From the NCBI GenBank assembly GCA_049116335.1, contig JAGDYZ010000012.1:62001-126000 (forward strand): 64,000 nt of DNA. Reading direction: 5' to 3'. The translations under genes and the position numbers were made by a program. Source of the stretch: CANMIH01 sp049116335 (GTDB lineage Bacteria; Pseudomonadota; Alphaproteobacteria; Rhodobacterales; Rhodobacteraceae). The notes under the pieces were generated by a model. That model saw only the letters and a list, made by a program, of their open reading frames with translations, made no database searches and was not told the origin of the DNA. Below are positions 9,286 through 16,701 of this stretch, piece by piece. Position 1 is the stretch's first letter, and the number at the start of each line of letters is the position of its first letter.

Positions 9286-10599
9286 CTACAGATCCGGGCC
9301 GTGGTCTCCGCCAAATTTGTGATGGATCCGCCGGATCATCAGCCACACCAGTAAAATGACCGGCACCACAGCCATAGCCGTCAATATGCCTTTGGACAGG
9401 CCGATCATTTTGGCCAGAGGATAGCCCAGATACCCCACCAGCGAGACGGCATAATAGCTGATCGCGACCACCGAGAGGCCTTCAACCGTGCCCTGCAGCT
9501 TCAACTGAAGCGCAGCACGGCGGTCCATGCTTTCCAACAGCTGCTGGTTTTGAGCGGAACGCCCGACTTCCACCCGCGTGCGCAACAGGTCCGCAGCCCG
9601 CGTGGCCCGCTTTGCCATGTTTTCCAAGCGCCCCTCTGCACTTTTTACCGTGCGCATGGCGGGGTCATACCGCCGCATCATAAACTCAGCAAATGTCTGG
9701 CGTCCGTGAAACCGCAGTTCCCGCAGAACCTCGACCCGCTGACCAACAATGGCCTCATAGGCCCCGGTGGCCCCAAAGCGAAATGACATCCGCGCCGACA
9801 GGCTTTCAAGCTCGGCTGAGACCGTGAGCAGATCGCGCAAGGTGTCTTCCTCAACCCCGGTTTCGCCGCCTGCGCCTCCGGCCATCACTTCCATCAGCCG
9901 GGTCAGCTCGCTGTCGATTTCTCCCATCCGGCCACCAATGGCGCCGACACGGGTAAAGCCCAACATAGACATGGCCTTATAGGTCTCAATCTCACAAAGG
10001 CGTTGAGCGATCCGCCCCGCGCGCCGTTCGCCAACACCCGGACGCACAAAAATTGCAAACCGCTGATGCCCGGCGGGATCAATCCGAAAATCTCCGGCGA
10101 CCACAGCTTCGTCATCCAGCACCGAACTCACCGCGAGGCTTTCGGGCACAAACCAATCATTCAGCGCTTTGCAAATGTCACTTTGCTCCCCTTGCTCGCA
10201 AATACGCAGCATGGCTGAGGTGACGCGCGCGCCCGGAGCATCCCGCAGCCAATCCGCCGGAAATACCTCAAAATCCGCCGGATCAAAGGCCCGCTCTCCC
10301 AGCCCAGGAAGGAACACAGTGTAGGTGACAAACTCGGTATGTTGCTCCCATTTCACAAAATGCTGGCCGATCTGGCCGCTGTAATGGGTTGCACCAGGCT
10401 GGGGATGTTGTGCGCCGTGATGATCAAGGAGTGCCAGAAGGTGATCAAGGTCAAGCTGACGATCGCGCGATGCCGCATCCACCGGCTGTTTGATGGCGAG
10501 ATGAATGGCTCGACACGGCGCACCCAATGCCGGGAACGGACGAGCGTGCAATTCGTTGGCCAGCTTATAGCGCAGCGGATGATCCTGAATAGGCGGCAT
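9286..10599 (-). CDS. DUF3422 family membrane protein
   Basis: 437 residues matching the alphaproteobacterial DUF3422 family. It opens with the family hallmark HPLRYKLANELHARPFP. A long soluble cytoplasmic region follows, rich in predicted helix and including a likely coiled coil (residues about 300-370). Two C-terminal membrane segments (about 375-425) end in a short basic tail. The function of the family is unknown. The start at 10599 is chosen by a GGAG ribosome site and the family N-terminus; fourteen upstream in-frame residues are discarded. It is divergent from the small membrane protein at 10879. Confidence 0.82.
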   Translation of the reverse strand: MPPIQDHPLRYKLANELHARPFPALGAPCRAIHLAIKQPVDAASRDRQLDLDHLLALLDHHGAQHPQPGATHYSGQIGQHFVKWEQHTEFVTYTVFLPGLGERAFDPADFEVFPADWLRDAPGARVTSAMLRICEQGEQSDICKALNDWFVPESLAVSSVLDDEAVVAGDFRIDPAGHQRFAIFVRPGVGERRAGRIAQRLCEIETYKAMSMLGFTRVGAIGGRMGEIDSELTRLMEVMAGGAGGETGVEEDTLRDLLTVSAELESLSARMSFRFGATGAYEAIVGQRVEVLRELRFHGRQTFAEFMMRRYDPAMRTVKSAEGRLENMAKRATRAADLLRTRVEVGRSAQNQQLLESMDRRAALQLKLQGTVEGLSVVAISYYAVSLVGYLGYPLAKMIGLSKGILTAMAVVPVILLVWLMIRRIHHKFGGDHGPDL

Positions 10600-10878
10600 C
10601 GGGAAACTCCGGGTTATCCAGGCCGACAAAACGCAAGTCACCCATACATGTAAAGCAGAAACTCGTTTTCTTTCAGCTTGTTACCGGAATACATTTGTAT
10701 ACCGCCCAGTTTTTCACCATATCGGAAACATTGGTCTCAATGTTGACGCTAACGCCACCCTACGCGTTTTGATCGTCCCCTGAAGTGAGACAACCAATGA
10801 TCCAAAGTGCAGGTTTTCCCCACTAGTCTGTCCCGGCACACTCCGTCAGTCTGCGCCTTTAATCACCTGAGGGAACAT

Positions 10879-11226
10879 ATGAGTGTGGATGATCTGCTCT
10901 TCTACGTACTGTTTTTAGCTGTGCCATTGCTTGTCTGGGTCACCGCTTGTCTCAGAGGGCCAGTCTGGTATCGCAGAGTCGTCACTGCTCTCTTCGCTGT
11001 CTGGACCCTAAGCTGCGGCGTGTTTTTCGGACTGGATGCGCTCTGTCAGAGCGGTTGGCTCTTTGGCTATATCAGCTGTCACATGATCAGCGTGCCCATG
11101 GCTCATGCGCTGTCCTTCACCGCACTCTTCGCCTTTCCAGCATGTACCGCCGCTTGGGCAATCGCAACACTTATAGCCTTTGTTCAGGTTATCAGAGGTC
11201 GGTCAGGCTCATCAGCAGAGGCTTAG
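10879..11226 (+). CDS. Small membrane protein of unknown function
   Basis: 115 residues with three apparent membrane segments (residues about 6-22, 34-52 and 70-100) and a short polar tail (GRSGSSAEA). Several cysteines lie near the membrane faces. I do not recognise a family. The ATG at 10879 follows GAGGGA at good spacing, which supports it as a real gene. Its stop overlaps the stop of the convergent secreted-protein gene by a few bases. The 279-base stretch upstream holds only non-coding, AT-richer sequence, presumably divergent promoters shared with the DUF3422 gene. Confidence 0.55.
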   Translation: MSVDDLLFYVLFLAVPLLVWVTACLRGPVWYRRVVTALFAVWTLSCGVFFGLDALCQSGWLFGYISCHMISVPMAHALSFTALFAFPACTAAWAIATLIAFVQVIRGRSGSSAEA

Positions 11227-11561
11227 CGGAACATGCCATCTGTTGGGATCCCGCTTTCGCCGGTAAACCGGACGTTTTTGCCATCGACCTCAACATCGTA
11301 ACAGGCCCAGCCGTCTGCCGGTGGCCATTGGCTGCAATATTGGTCGTCGCGCACATCCCACTTGCCCCAGCTGTCCCGGCCCGCGTTATACAATGTTGCT
11401 CCGCTGGGGCGGAACACCTGCCACGCTTTGTCATAGTCAACAGTCTGACCAGACAAGGCCGCCTGAATGCCTGCAGCATCAAGTTTGGTCCAGTTTTCCT
11501 CAGCGCTCGCGCAAACAGGCAGCGCTACCACCGCGTACAAAATGAAACCCCAACGACGCAT
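11223..11561 (-). CDS. Small secreted protein of unknown function
   Basis: 112 residues. A signal peptide (MRRWGFILYAVVALPVCASA, cut after ASA) is followed by a compact mature domain rich in Trp and Tyr. Repeating aromatic elements include DSWGKWDVRDDQYCSQWPP and WACYDVEVDGKNVRF, with one pair of cysteines that could form a periplasmic disulfide. A strong AGGAGG lies eleven bases before the ATG, and in-frame TTG and GTG codons lie between, so the exact start is uncertain by two codons. I have the impression that similar short proteins are widespread in Rhodobacterales, but cannot assign a function. Confidence 0.65.
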   Translation of the reverse strand: MRRWGFILYAVVALPVCASAEENWTKLDAAGIQAALSGQTVDYDKAWQVFRPSGATLYNAGRDSWGKWDVRDDQYCSQWPPADGWACYDVEVDGKNVRFTGESGIPTDGMFR

Positions 11562-11769
11562 CACCAATCAGTCCTCCTGTCACAACTACCCTGCTAGCGC
11601 ACAATCACATGGCTTTAGAAGTGCAGGTTCCCTGCCCCTGGGTCAACTTTTTGTTAACGAAAATTCAAGCGCGACTATTCGCAACAGACCCAAAGACCGG
11701 AAGCCCCTTGAGAAAAAGCCTGTGTCGGCCTAAGACACGCGCGTCTTCCTCACACACGAAAGGCCGTCC

Positions 11770-13077
11770 ATGATCCCCCGTTATTCCCGCCCCGATATGG
11801 TTGCCATCTGGTCACCGGAAACCAAGTTCCGCATCTGGTACGAAATCGAGGCCCACGCCTGTGATGCACAGGCCAAGCTTGGGGTGATCCCACAGGAAAA
11901 TGCTGACGCCGTGTGGAAAGCCAAGGACGTTCAGTTTGACGTGGCCCGCATCGATGAAATCGAAGCCGTGACCAAACACGATGTCATCGCCTTCCTGACC
12001 CATCTGGCCGAGCACGTGGGCAGCGAAGAAGCACGGTTTGTGCATCAGGGCATGACCTCCTCCGATGTTCTCGACACCTGCCTGAATGTTCAGCTGGTTC
12101 GTGCGGCGGATATCCTGATCGAGGATATGCACAAGCTGCTGGCGGCGCTGAAAACTCGCGCCTATGAGCATAAGAACACCGTTCGCGTTGGCCGCAGCCA
12201 CGGCATCCACGCCGAGCCCACAACCATGGGTCTGACCTTTGCCCGGTTTTACGCCGAGATGGATCGCAACCTGTCGCGTCTGCGTGACGCGCGTGCGGAA
12301 ATCGCCACGGGCGCCATTTCCGGCGCGGTTGGCACCTTTGCCAATATCGACCCTGCCGTGGAAGAGCATGTCTGCGACAAGATGGGCCTCGTACCGGAAC
12401 CCATCAGCACGCAGGTAATCCCGCGTGACCGCCACGCCATGTTCTTTGCCGTTCTGGGTGTTATCGCCTCGTCGATCGAAAACGTGGCAATCGAGATCCG
12501 CCACATGCAGCGTACCGAAGTGTTGGAAGGCGCGGAATTCTTCTCGATGGGCCAAAAGGGTTCGTCGGCGATGCCGCACAAGAAGAACCCGGTTCTAACC
12601 GAAAACCTGACCGGTCTGGCCCGCCTGGTGCGTATGTCGGTTATCCCGGCCATGGAAAACGTGGCCCTCTGGCACGAGCGTGACATTTCGCACAGCTCAG
12701 TTGAGCGCGCGATTGGCCCCGATAGCTGCGTCACCCTTGATTTCGCACTGGCCCGTCTGACCGGTGTGATCGAGAAAATGCTGATCTTCCCCGAGAACAT
12801 GTTGGACAACATGAACAAGTTCCCGGGTCTGGTGATGTCTCAGCGTGTTTTGCTGGCGCTTACCCAGGCCGGTGTGTCGCGTGAAGATGCTTATGTCATG
12901 GTCCAGCGCAACGCCCTGAAGGTTTGGGAATTCCGCACCGATTTCAGAGAAGAGCTTTTGGCCGACGCCGATGTTGTCGCGGCTCTGACCGTTGAGGGCA
13001 TCAACGAAAAGTTCGACATGGAATATCACACCAAACACGTGGACACGATTTTCAACCGCGTCTTTGGTGAAGACTAA
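11770..13077 (+). CDS. purB: Adenylosuccinate lyase
   Basis: 435 residues. Catalyses two steps of purine synthesis: release of fumarate from SAICAR and from adenylosuccinate. The fumarase/aspartase superfamily signature is intact (GSSAMPHKKNP at 264-274, with the catalytic serine in the flexible loop). The conserved TKHDV (His70), TSSDVLDT (97-104) and GRSHGIHAEP (141-150) substrate-binding segments are also present. Length and start match the family. The gene is monocistronic, with a long hairpin just after the stop. Confidence 0.97.
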   Translation: MIPRYSRPDMVAIWSPETKFRIWYEIEAHACDAQAKLGVIPQENADAVWKAKDVQFDVARIDEIEAVTKHDVIAFLTHLAEHVGSEEARFVHQGMTSSDVLDTCLNVQLVRAADILIEDMHKLLAALKTRAYEHKNTVRVGRSHGIHAEPTTMGLTFARFYAEMDRNLSRLRDARAEIATGAISGAVGTFANIDPAVEEHVCDKMGLVPEPISTQVIPRDRHAMFFAVLGVIASSIENVAIEIRHMQRTEVLEGAEFFSMGQKGSSAMPHKKNPVLTENLTGLARLVRMSVIPAMENVALWHERDISHSSVERAIGPDSCVTLDFALARLTGVIEKMLIFPENMLDNMNKFPGLVMSQRVLLALTQAGVSREDAYVMVQRNALKVWEFRTDFREELLADADVVAALTVEGINEKFDMEYHTKHVDTIFNRVFGED

Positions 13078-13086
13078 CCGACATAT

Positions 13087-13116
13087 GTGTGGGGTCACGA
13101 TCATGTGACCCCACAC
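13087..13116 (+). terminator. Hairpin after purB
   Basis: A perfect 12-pair stem, GTGTGGGGTCAC / GTGACCCCACAC, has a six-base loop. No T run follows (TCTCGAATAATT), so it may be a Rho-independent terminator of the weak alphaproteobacterial kind or an mRNA-stabilising structure. Confidence 0.6.
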
Positions 13117-13180
13117 TCTCGAATAATTCCTCTGCGCTATGTGTTTTCTAGGTATTGAACCTCAACTCAAGGAAACGCAC

Positions 13181-13702
13181 ATGCGCCTTTCACTTCTACT
13201 TGCAGCTTCGCTCTTCCCTGCAACGGTCTTTGCCGCAGGCAGCAACGACAGCACACCTCCCTCAAAACCAAAATGCGTTGAAGGCAAGGTCTACGACACC
13301 GAAACAAAGGGCTGTGTCGATGCGCAAAGCCACCTGCTCGATGATGACGAACGCTATCGCTCTATGCGCGAATATGCATACGCCCGGTCCTTTGATGAGG
13401 CCTATCACGTGCTGGATGCAATGCAGGATCAAAGCGCTGATGGTGTCCTGACATATCGAGGCTATCTTGCTCGCAGCACAGGCGACTATCCAGCTGCCAC
13501 AAAATGGTACGATGCTGCCCTTGAGAGCAACCCCGATAATCTTCTAGCTCGTTCCTACCTAGGGCAATTCTATGTTCTTCAAGACAAAGAAGAATTGGCT
13601 AACGAGCAGTTAATCCAAATTCGAGCCCGCGGAGGAGCTGGTAAATGGCCCGAAACCGCCTTGGCTCAGGCCATCAACGCTGGCTACATCTCGTCATATT
13701 AA
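13181..13702 (+). CDS. Secreted tetratricopeptide-type protein
   Basis: 173 residues. A signal peptide (MRLSLLLAASLFPATVFA) is followed by a short Ser/Pro-rich linker and a CVEGKVYDTETKGCVDA segment whose two cysteines probably pair. Then come helical repeats of TPR type: GVLTYRGYLARSTGDYPAA and KWYDAALESNPDNLLARSYL are classic TPR consensus pairs, and a third helix pair is likely. A periplasmic protein-interaction role is inferred. The start follows AAGGAAA. It sits alone between purB and fliG with no obvious operon partner. Confidence 0.7.
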   Translation: MRLSLLLAASLFPATVFAAGSNDSTPPSKPKCVEGKVYDTETKGCVDAQSHLLDDDERYRSMREYAYARSFDEAYHVLDAMQDQSADGVLTYRGYLARSTGDYPAATKWYDAALESNPDNLLARSYLGQFYVLQDKEELANEQLIQIRARGGAGKWPETALAQAINAGYISSY

Positions 13703-13785
13703 GGCAGATTTTCTCTGTTCTCTTAACCCCCCAGAAACCTTGATTGGGTTACCGATGGTTAAGACCTATCGGAGCCCTTTTCAGA

Positions 13786-14835
13786 ATGAATCAGATGCTT
13801 GCTCTTCCCGGCCCGTCCATGGGTGCAGACCCGTCGCAGCTGTCACGCAAAGCGAAGGCTGCGATTATTGTACAATTTCTTTTGAACGAAGGCGCGGATG
13901 TTCCATTGGCCGAGCTCCCAGAAGAGCAGCAGGCAGAGCTCACGCTTCTCCTGGGCAATATGCGCTATGTGGATCGTGACACGCTCAACATGGTTGTCAG
14001 CGAATTTACCAATGAGCTGGATTCGGTTGGGCTGAGCTTCCCCGGCGATATGGCCGGTGCCTTGTCGGCCATGGACGGCAAAATCAGCGCCCGCACCGCC
14101 ATGCGCCTGCGCAAAGAAGCCGGCGTGCGTCAAACCGGTGATCCTTGGCAGCGCCTAAGCGCCCTTGACCCCGAACGCATCGAAGAACTTGTGATGTCGG
14201 AGAGCATCGAAGTGGCCGCCGTCATGATGTCGAAGATCGACGTTGGTAAGGCCGCTCAAGTGCTGTCTAAACTGCCCGGCGATAAAGCCCGTCGTATTTC
14301 CTACGCCGTGTCCATGACCACCGGTGTGACCCCGGACGCGGTTGACCGCATTGGTCTGGCACTTGCCGCTCAGCTGGATGCGGAGCCTCCCAAAGCCTTC
14401 AAGGCCAAGCCAGAAGAGCGGCTGGGATCGATCCTCAACTATTCCAACACCGCGGTGCGCGAAGAGCTTTTGGAAGGGTTGGAGCAAGACGATCAGCAAT
14501 TTGCCGATGCGGTGCGCAAGGCGATCTTTACCTTCGCCAACATCCCCGAGCGTCTCAACGCCATCGACGTGCCGAAAATCACTCGCGACGTATCTGCTGA
14601 TGTACTCGCTGTGGCCCTCGCCGCCAGCGAAAGCGAGCCTGATCAGGCAACGGTCGAATTCCTCTTGTCCAACATGTCCAAACGACTGGCCGAGAGCCTG
14701 CGTGAAGAGGCAGCAGGCAAAGGAACAGTTAAGCCGAAAGTTGGCGAGAAGGCCCAAAACGAAGTGGTTGCCGCGATCCGTGATCTTGTCAGCGTCGGCG
14801 AGATCGAGCTTCTGAACCCGGATGACGAAGACTAG
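13786..14835 (+). CDS. fliG: Divergent FliG-like flagellar motor switch protein
   Basis: 349 residues, a near-normal FliG length. The N-terminal SRKAKAAIIVQFLLNEGADV resembles the FliF-binding domain. The middle domain reads LDPERIEELVMSESIEVAAV and KAAQVLSKLPGDKARRI. The C-terminal torque domain is clear (FTFANI, ADVLAVAL, FLLSNMSKRLAESLREE, AQNEVVAAIRDL, GEIEL). The EHPQ motif that contacts FliM in most FliG proteins is replaced by ESIE (139-142). The gene stands alone, away from any other motor gene, with flagellin 26 kb downstream. The start at 13786 has GGAG eleven bases upstream; an ATG at 13795 is possible. Confidence 0.85.
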   Translation: MNQMLALPGPSMGADPSQLSRKAKAAIIVQFLLNEGADVPLAELPEEQQAELTLLLGNMRYVDRDTLNMVVSEFTNELDSVGLSFPGDMAGALSAMDGKISARTAMRLRKEAGVRQTGDPWQRLSALDPERIEELVMSESIEVAAVMMSKIDVGKAAQVLSKLPGDKARRISYAVSMTTGVTPDAVDRIGLALAAQLDAEPPKAFKAKPEERLGSILNYSNTAVREELLEGLEQDDQQFADAVRKAIFTFANIPERLNAIDVPKITRDVSADVLAVALAASESEPDQATVEFLLSNMSKRLAESLREEAAGKGTVKPKVGEKAQNEVVAAIRDLVSVGEIELLNPDDED

Positions 14836-14907
14836 CCCGGGGCCGAGCCCGCTTGCCCAACCGCTCTTGGCCGCATAAAACGACCACGCAAGACGTGGGA
14901 GTCTCCT

Positions 14908-15846
14908 TTGGCCGATAGATCAGGCAAGAAACGTGTACACGGCGGGTGGCAGGATCGCGTGCAGGACTGGATTCTGCGCGGCGTGATCTGGACCGCCTTG
15001 CGATTCCCCGTCAAAACCCGACTGCGCACCATCAGTTGGCTGGTACGTCGCTGTGTGGCACCCTTGGTTGGCTGGCGCAAACGCGTGTCCTCAAACCTCG
15101 ACCACGTCTGGCCCGGCACCCCACAGGCCACAAAAGATGCCATTGCCGATAAGGTGATTGGCAATGTCGCCCGCGCGTTTCTGGAAAATTACGATGTGCC
15201 TGAGATGCTGGCACGCGGCGCAGCCGGTACCGTAGGCGGTCCGGGACTGGCCGCTGTCGAACAGGCCAAAGCCGAAGGCCGGCCCGTGCTATTTGTCTCA
15301 GGTCATTACGGCAGCGCCGAATGCGCCCGCTGTGCGTTGGTGGCCCGTGGATATAAAATCGGCGGGTTGATCCGCCCAATGTCCAATCCGTTCTTCAATG
15401 AACACTACACGCGGAACATGCACCAGATTTGCGAGCCGGTTTTTGAACAGGGGCGCAAGGGCACCATCGGTCTCATCAAACATATCAAACAGGGCGGCAT
15501 GGCTGTCTTGTTGTTTGATGTCTTCGACAGCTCTGGCGAACCGATTGATTTCCTTGGAAAACCGGCTCCAACCGTGACATCGGCCGCCGATATCGCCCTC
15601 CGCACAGGAGCGCTTATGGTGCCGTTTTTTGGTGTCCGTCACGAGGATATGTACGGGTTTGACGCCATTTTCGAAGAGCCAATCCCGCACGGTGATCCTG
15701 TGGAGATGATGCGCCAAGCCACAGCGCGGCTTGAGGCGCGGGTGATCCAAGATCCCGGACAATGGCTGTGGATTCACCGCCGCTGGAAACCTCAGCGGCA
15801 GGATTATCTTCAGCGCAAACGTGCCGCCGCCAAAATCTCCCCGTGA
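14908..15846 (+). CDS. Lipid A biosynthesis-type acyltransferase (LpxL/HtrB family)
   Basis: 312 residues of the lysophospholipid acyltransferase superfamily, lauroyl/myristoyl transferase branch, which adds secondary acyl chains to lipid A on the inner-membrane face. The catalytic HX4E motif is SGHYGSAE (His133, Glu138). Downstream blocks GGLIRPMSNPFFNEHY and GQWLWIHRRWK near the C-terminus are family hallmarks. The start is a TTG at 14908 with GGGAG six bases upstream; no better ATG is in frame. Its 3' end overlaps the convergent DUF1223 gene by 37 bases. Confidence 0.85.
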   Translation: MADRSGKKRVHGGWQDRVQDWILRGVIWTALRFPVKTRLRTISWLVRRCVAPLVGWRKRVSSNLDHVWPGTPQATKDAIADKVIGNVARAFLENYDVPEMLARGAAGTVGGPGLAAVEQAKAEGRPVLFVSGHYGSAECARCALVARGYKIGGLIRPMSNPFFNEHYTRNMHQICEPVFEQGRKGTIGLIKHIKQGGMAVLLFDVFDSSGEPIDFLGKPAPTVTSAADIALRTGALMVPFFGVRHEDMYGFDAIFEEPIPHGDPVEMMRQATARLEARVIQDPGQWLWIHRRWKPQRQDYLQRKRAAAKISP

Positions 15847-16505
15847 CCCGGTTTTTGCAGCAATACAACGACCGGTTCGTCCCCCTTTAGACGCACCTTG
15901 GTGTCATAGCTGCCTCGCCCGTTCCAGCGACCTTTTGTATCCCAGTCCTGGACAACATGCGTATAGGTGATCTTGCGCCCTGCATTTTCACCCCGACGAA
16001 TATCAACCTGTTCCTTGGCGGCATAACGCACAATATGCACCTCAACCGGCCCGATGTTTTCCTTCGCCTCAGCTTGAATGGTCAATTGGTTGCCACCACG
16101 CGTCAGCTCAAGCGACACTTTCTGCGGGGCCATGGCATGTTTCATGATCAGGTCCGCCACTTTCATCGGGCGTGATCCAACAACATCCTCAGATCCATTC
16201 ACCACCATTTGTGGCGTGTAAATCGTGCGCCATCCACCGGCATGGGCGTAGCCTTTTTGGCGCTTGGTATACTCTGGACTGGCAAAGACATCTTTCCAGC
16301 CAATGTAATCCCAATAGTCCACGTGCAGGGCCAGAGGAATGACGTCATCGCGCTGGCCCAGCTCGGCCAAAAGCTCATCCGCTGGTGGACAAGACGAACA
16401 CCCCTGCGATGTGAACAGCTCAACAACCACCGGCGCTTGCTGTGCCTGAACGGCACCCACCGCAACGGTACAAAGAGCGGCTGTCCAGAGTATGATTTTT
16501 CGCAT
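15810..16505 (-). CDS. DUF1223 family secreted thioredoxin-like protein
   Basis: 231 residues. A signal peptide (MRKIILWTAALCTVAVGAVQA) leads into VVVELFTSQGCSSCPPADEL, the DUF1223 hallmark with a CxxC pair (Cys36, Cys39). HVDYWDYIGWKDVFASPEYT and QMVVNGSEDVVGS follow, also family signatures. The fold is thioredoxin-like, so a periplasmic redox role is plausible but unproven. The start at 16505 has GAGGAAG upstream and is the only one giving a signal peptide; the frame extends 26 codons further upstream. It runs divergently from acnA. Confidence 0.85.
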   Translation of the reverse strand: MRKIILWTAALCTVAVGAVQAQQAPVVVELFTSQGCSSCPPADELLAELGQRDDVIPLALHVDYWDYIGWKDVFASPEYTKRQKGYAHAGGWRTIYTPQMVVNGSEDVVGSRPMKVADLIMKHAMAPQKVSLELTRGGNQLTIQAEAKENIGPVEVHIVRYAAKEQVDIRRGENAGRKITYTHVVQDWDTKGRWNGRGSYDTKVRLKGDEPVVVLLQKPGHGEILAAARLR

Positions 16506-16701
16506 TGGGCGTCTTCCTCGTATGTGCTCGTTGTTTGTAGCCAAAGGACGGTAACCAATCCAATCACTCATTTGCGAGAGCACGGTTCAGCCCCTGTCCT
16601 CACCGCGATCCGTGGAATCATGGCAACAGCCCCCCCTTGATCGCTGCGTTCACTTCATGCTGTCATTCACATACTCCCTAGCCACCCCATTGGAGGTCGC
16701 C

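Noticed and set aside
10947..11597. 216-codon plus-strand frame over the small secreted protein
   Set aside because: The minus-strand gene there has a signal peptide and an AGGAGG site; this frame has neither and overlaps two better genes.
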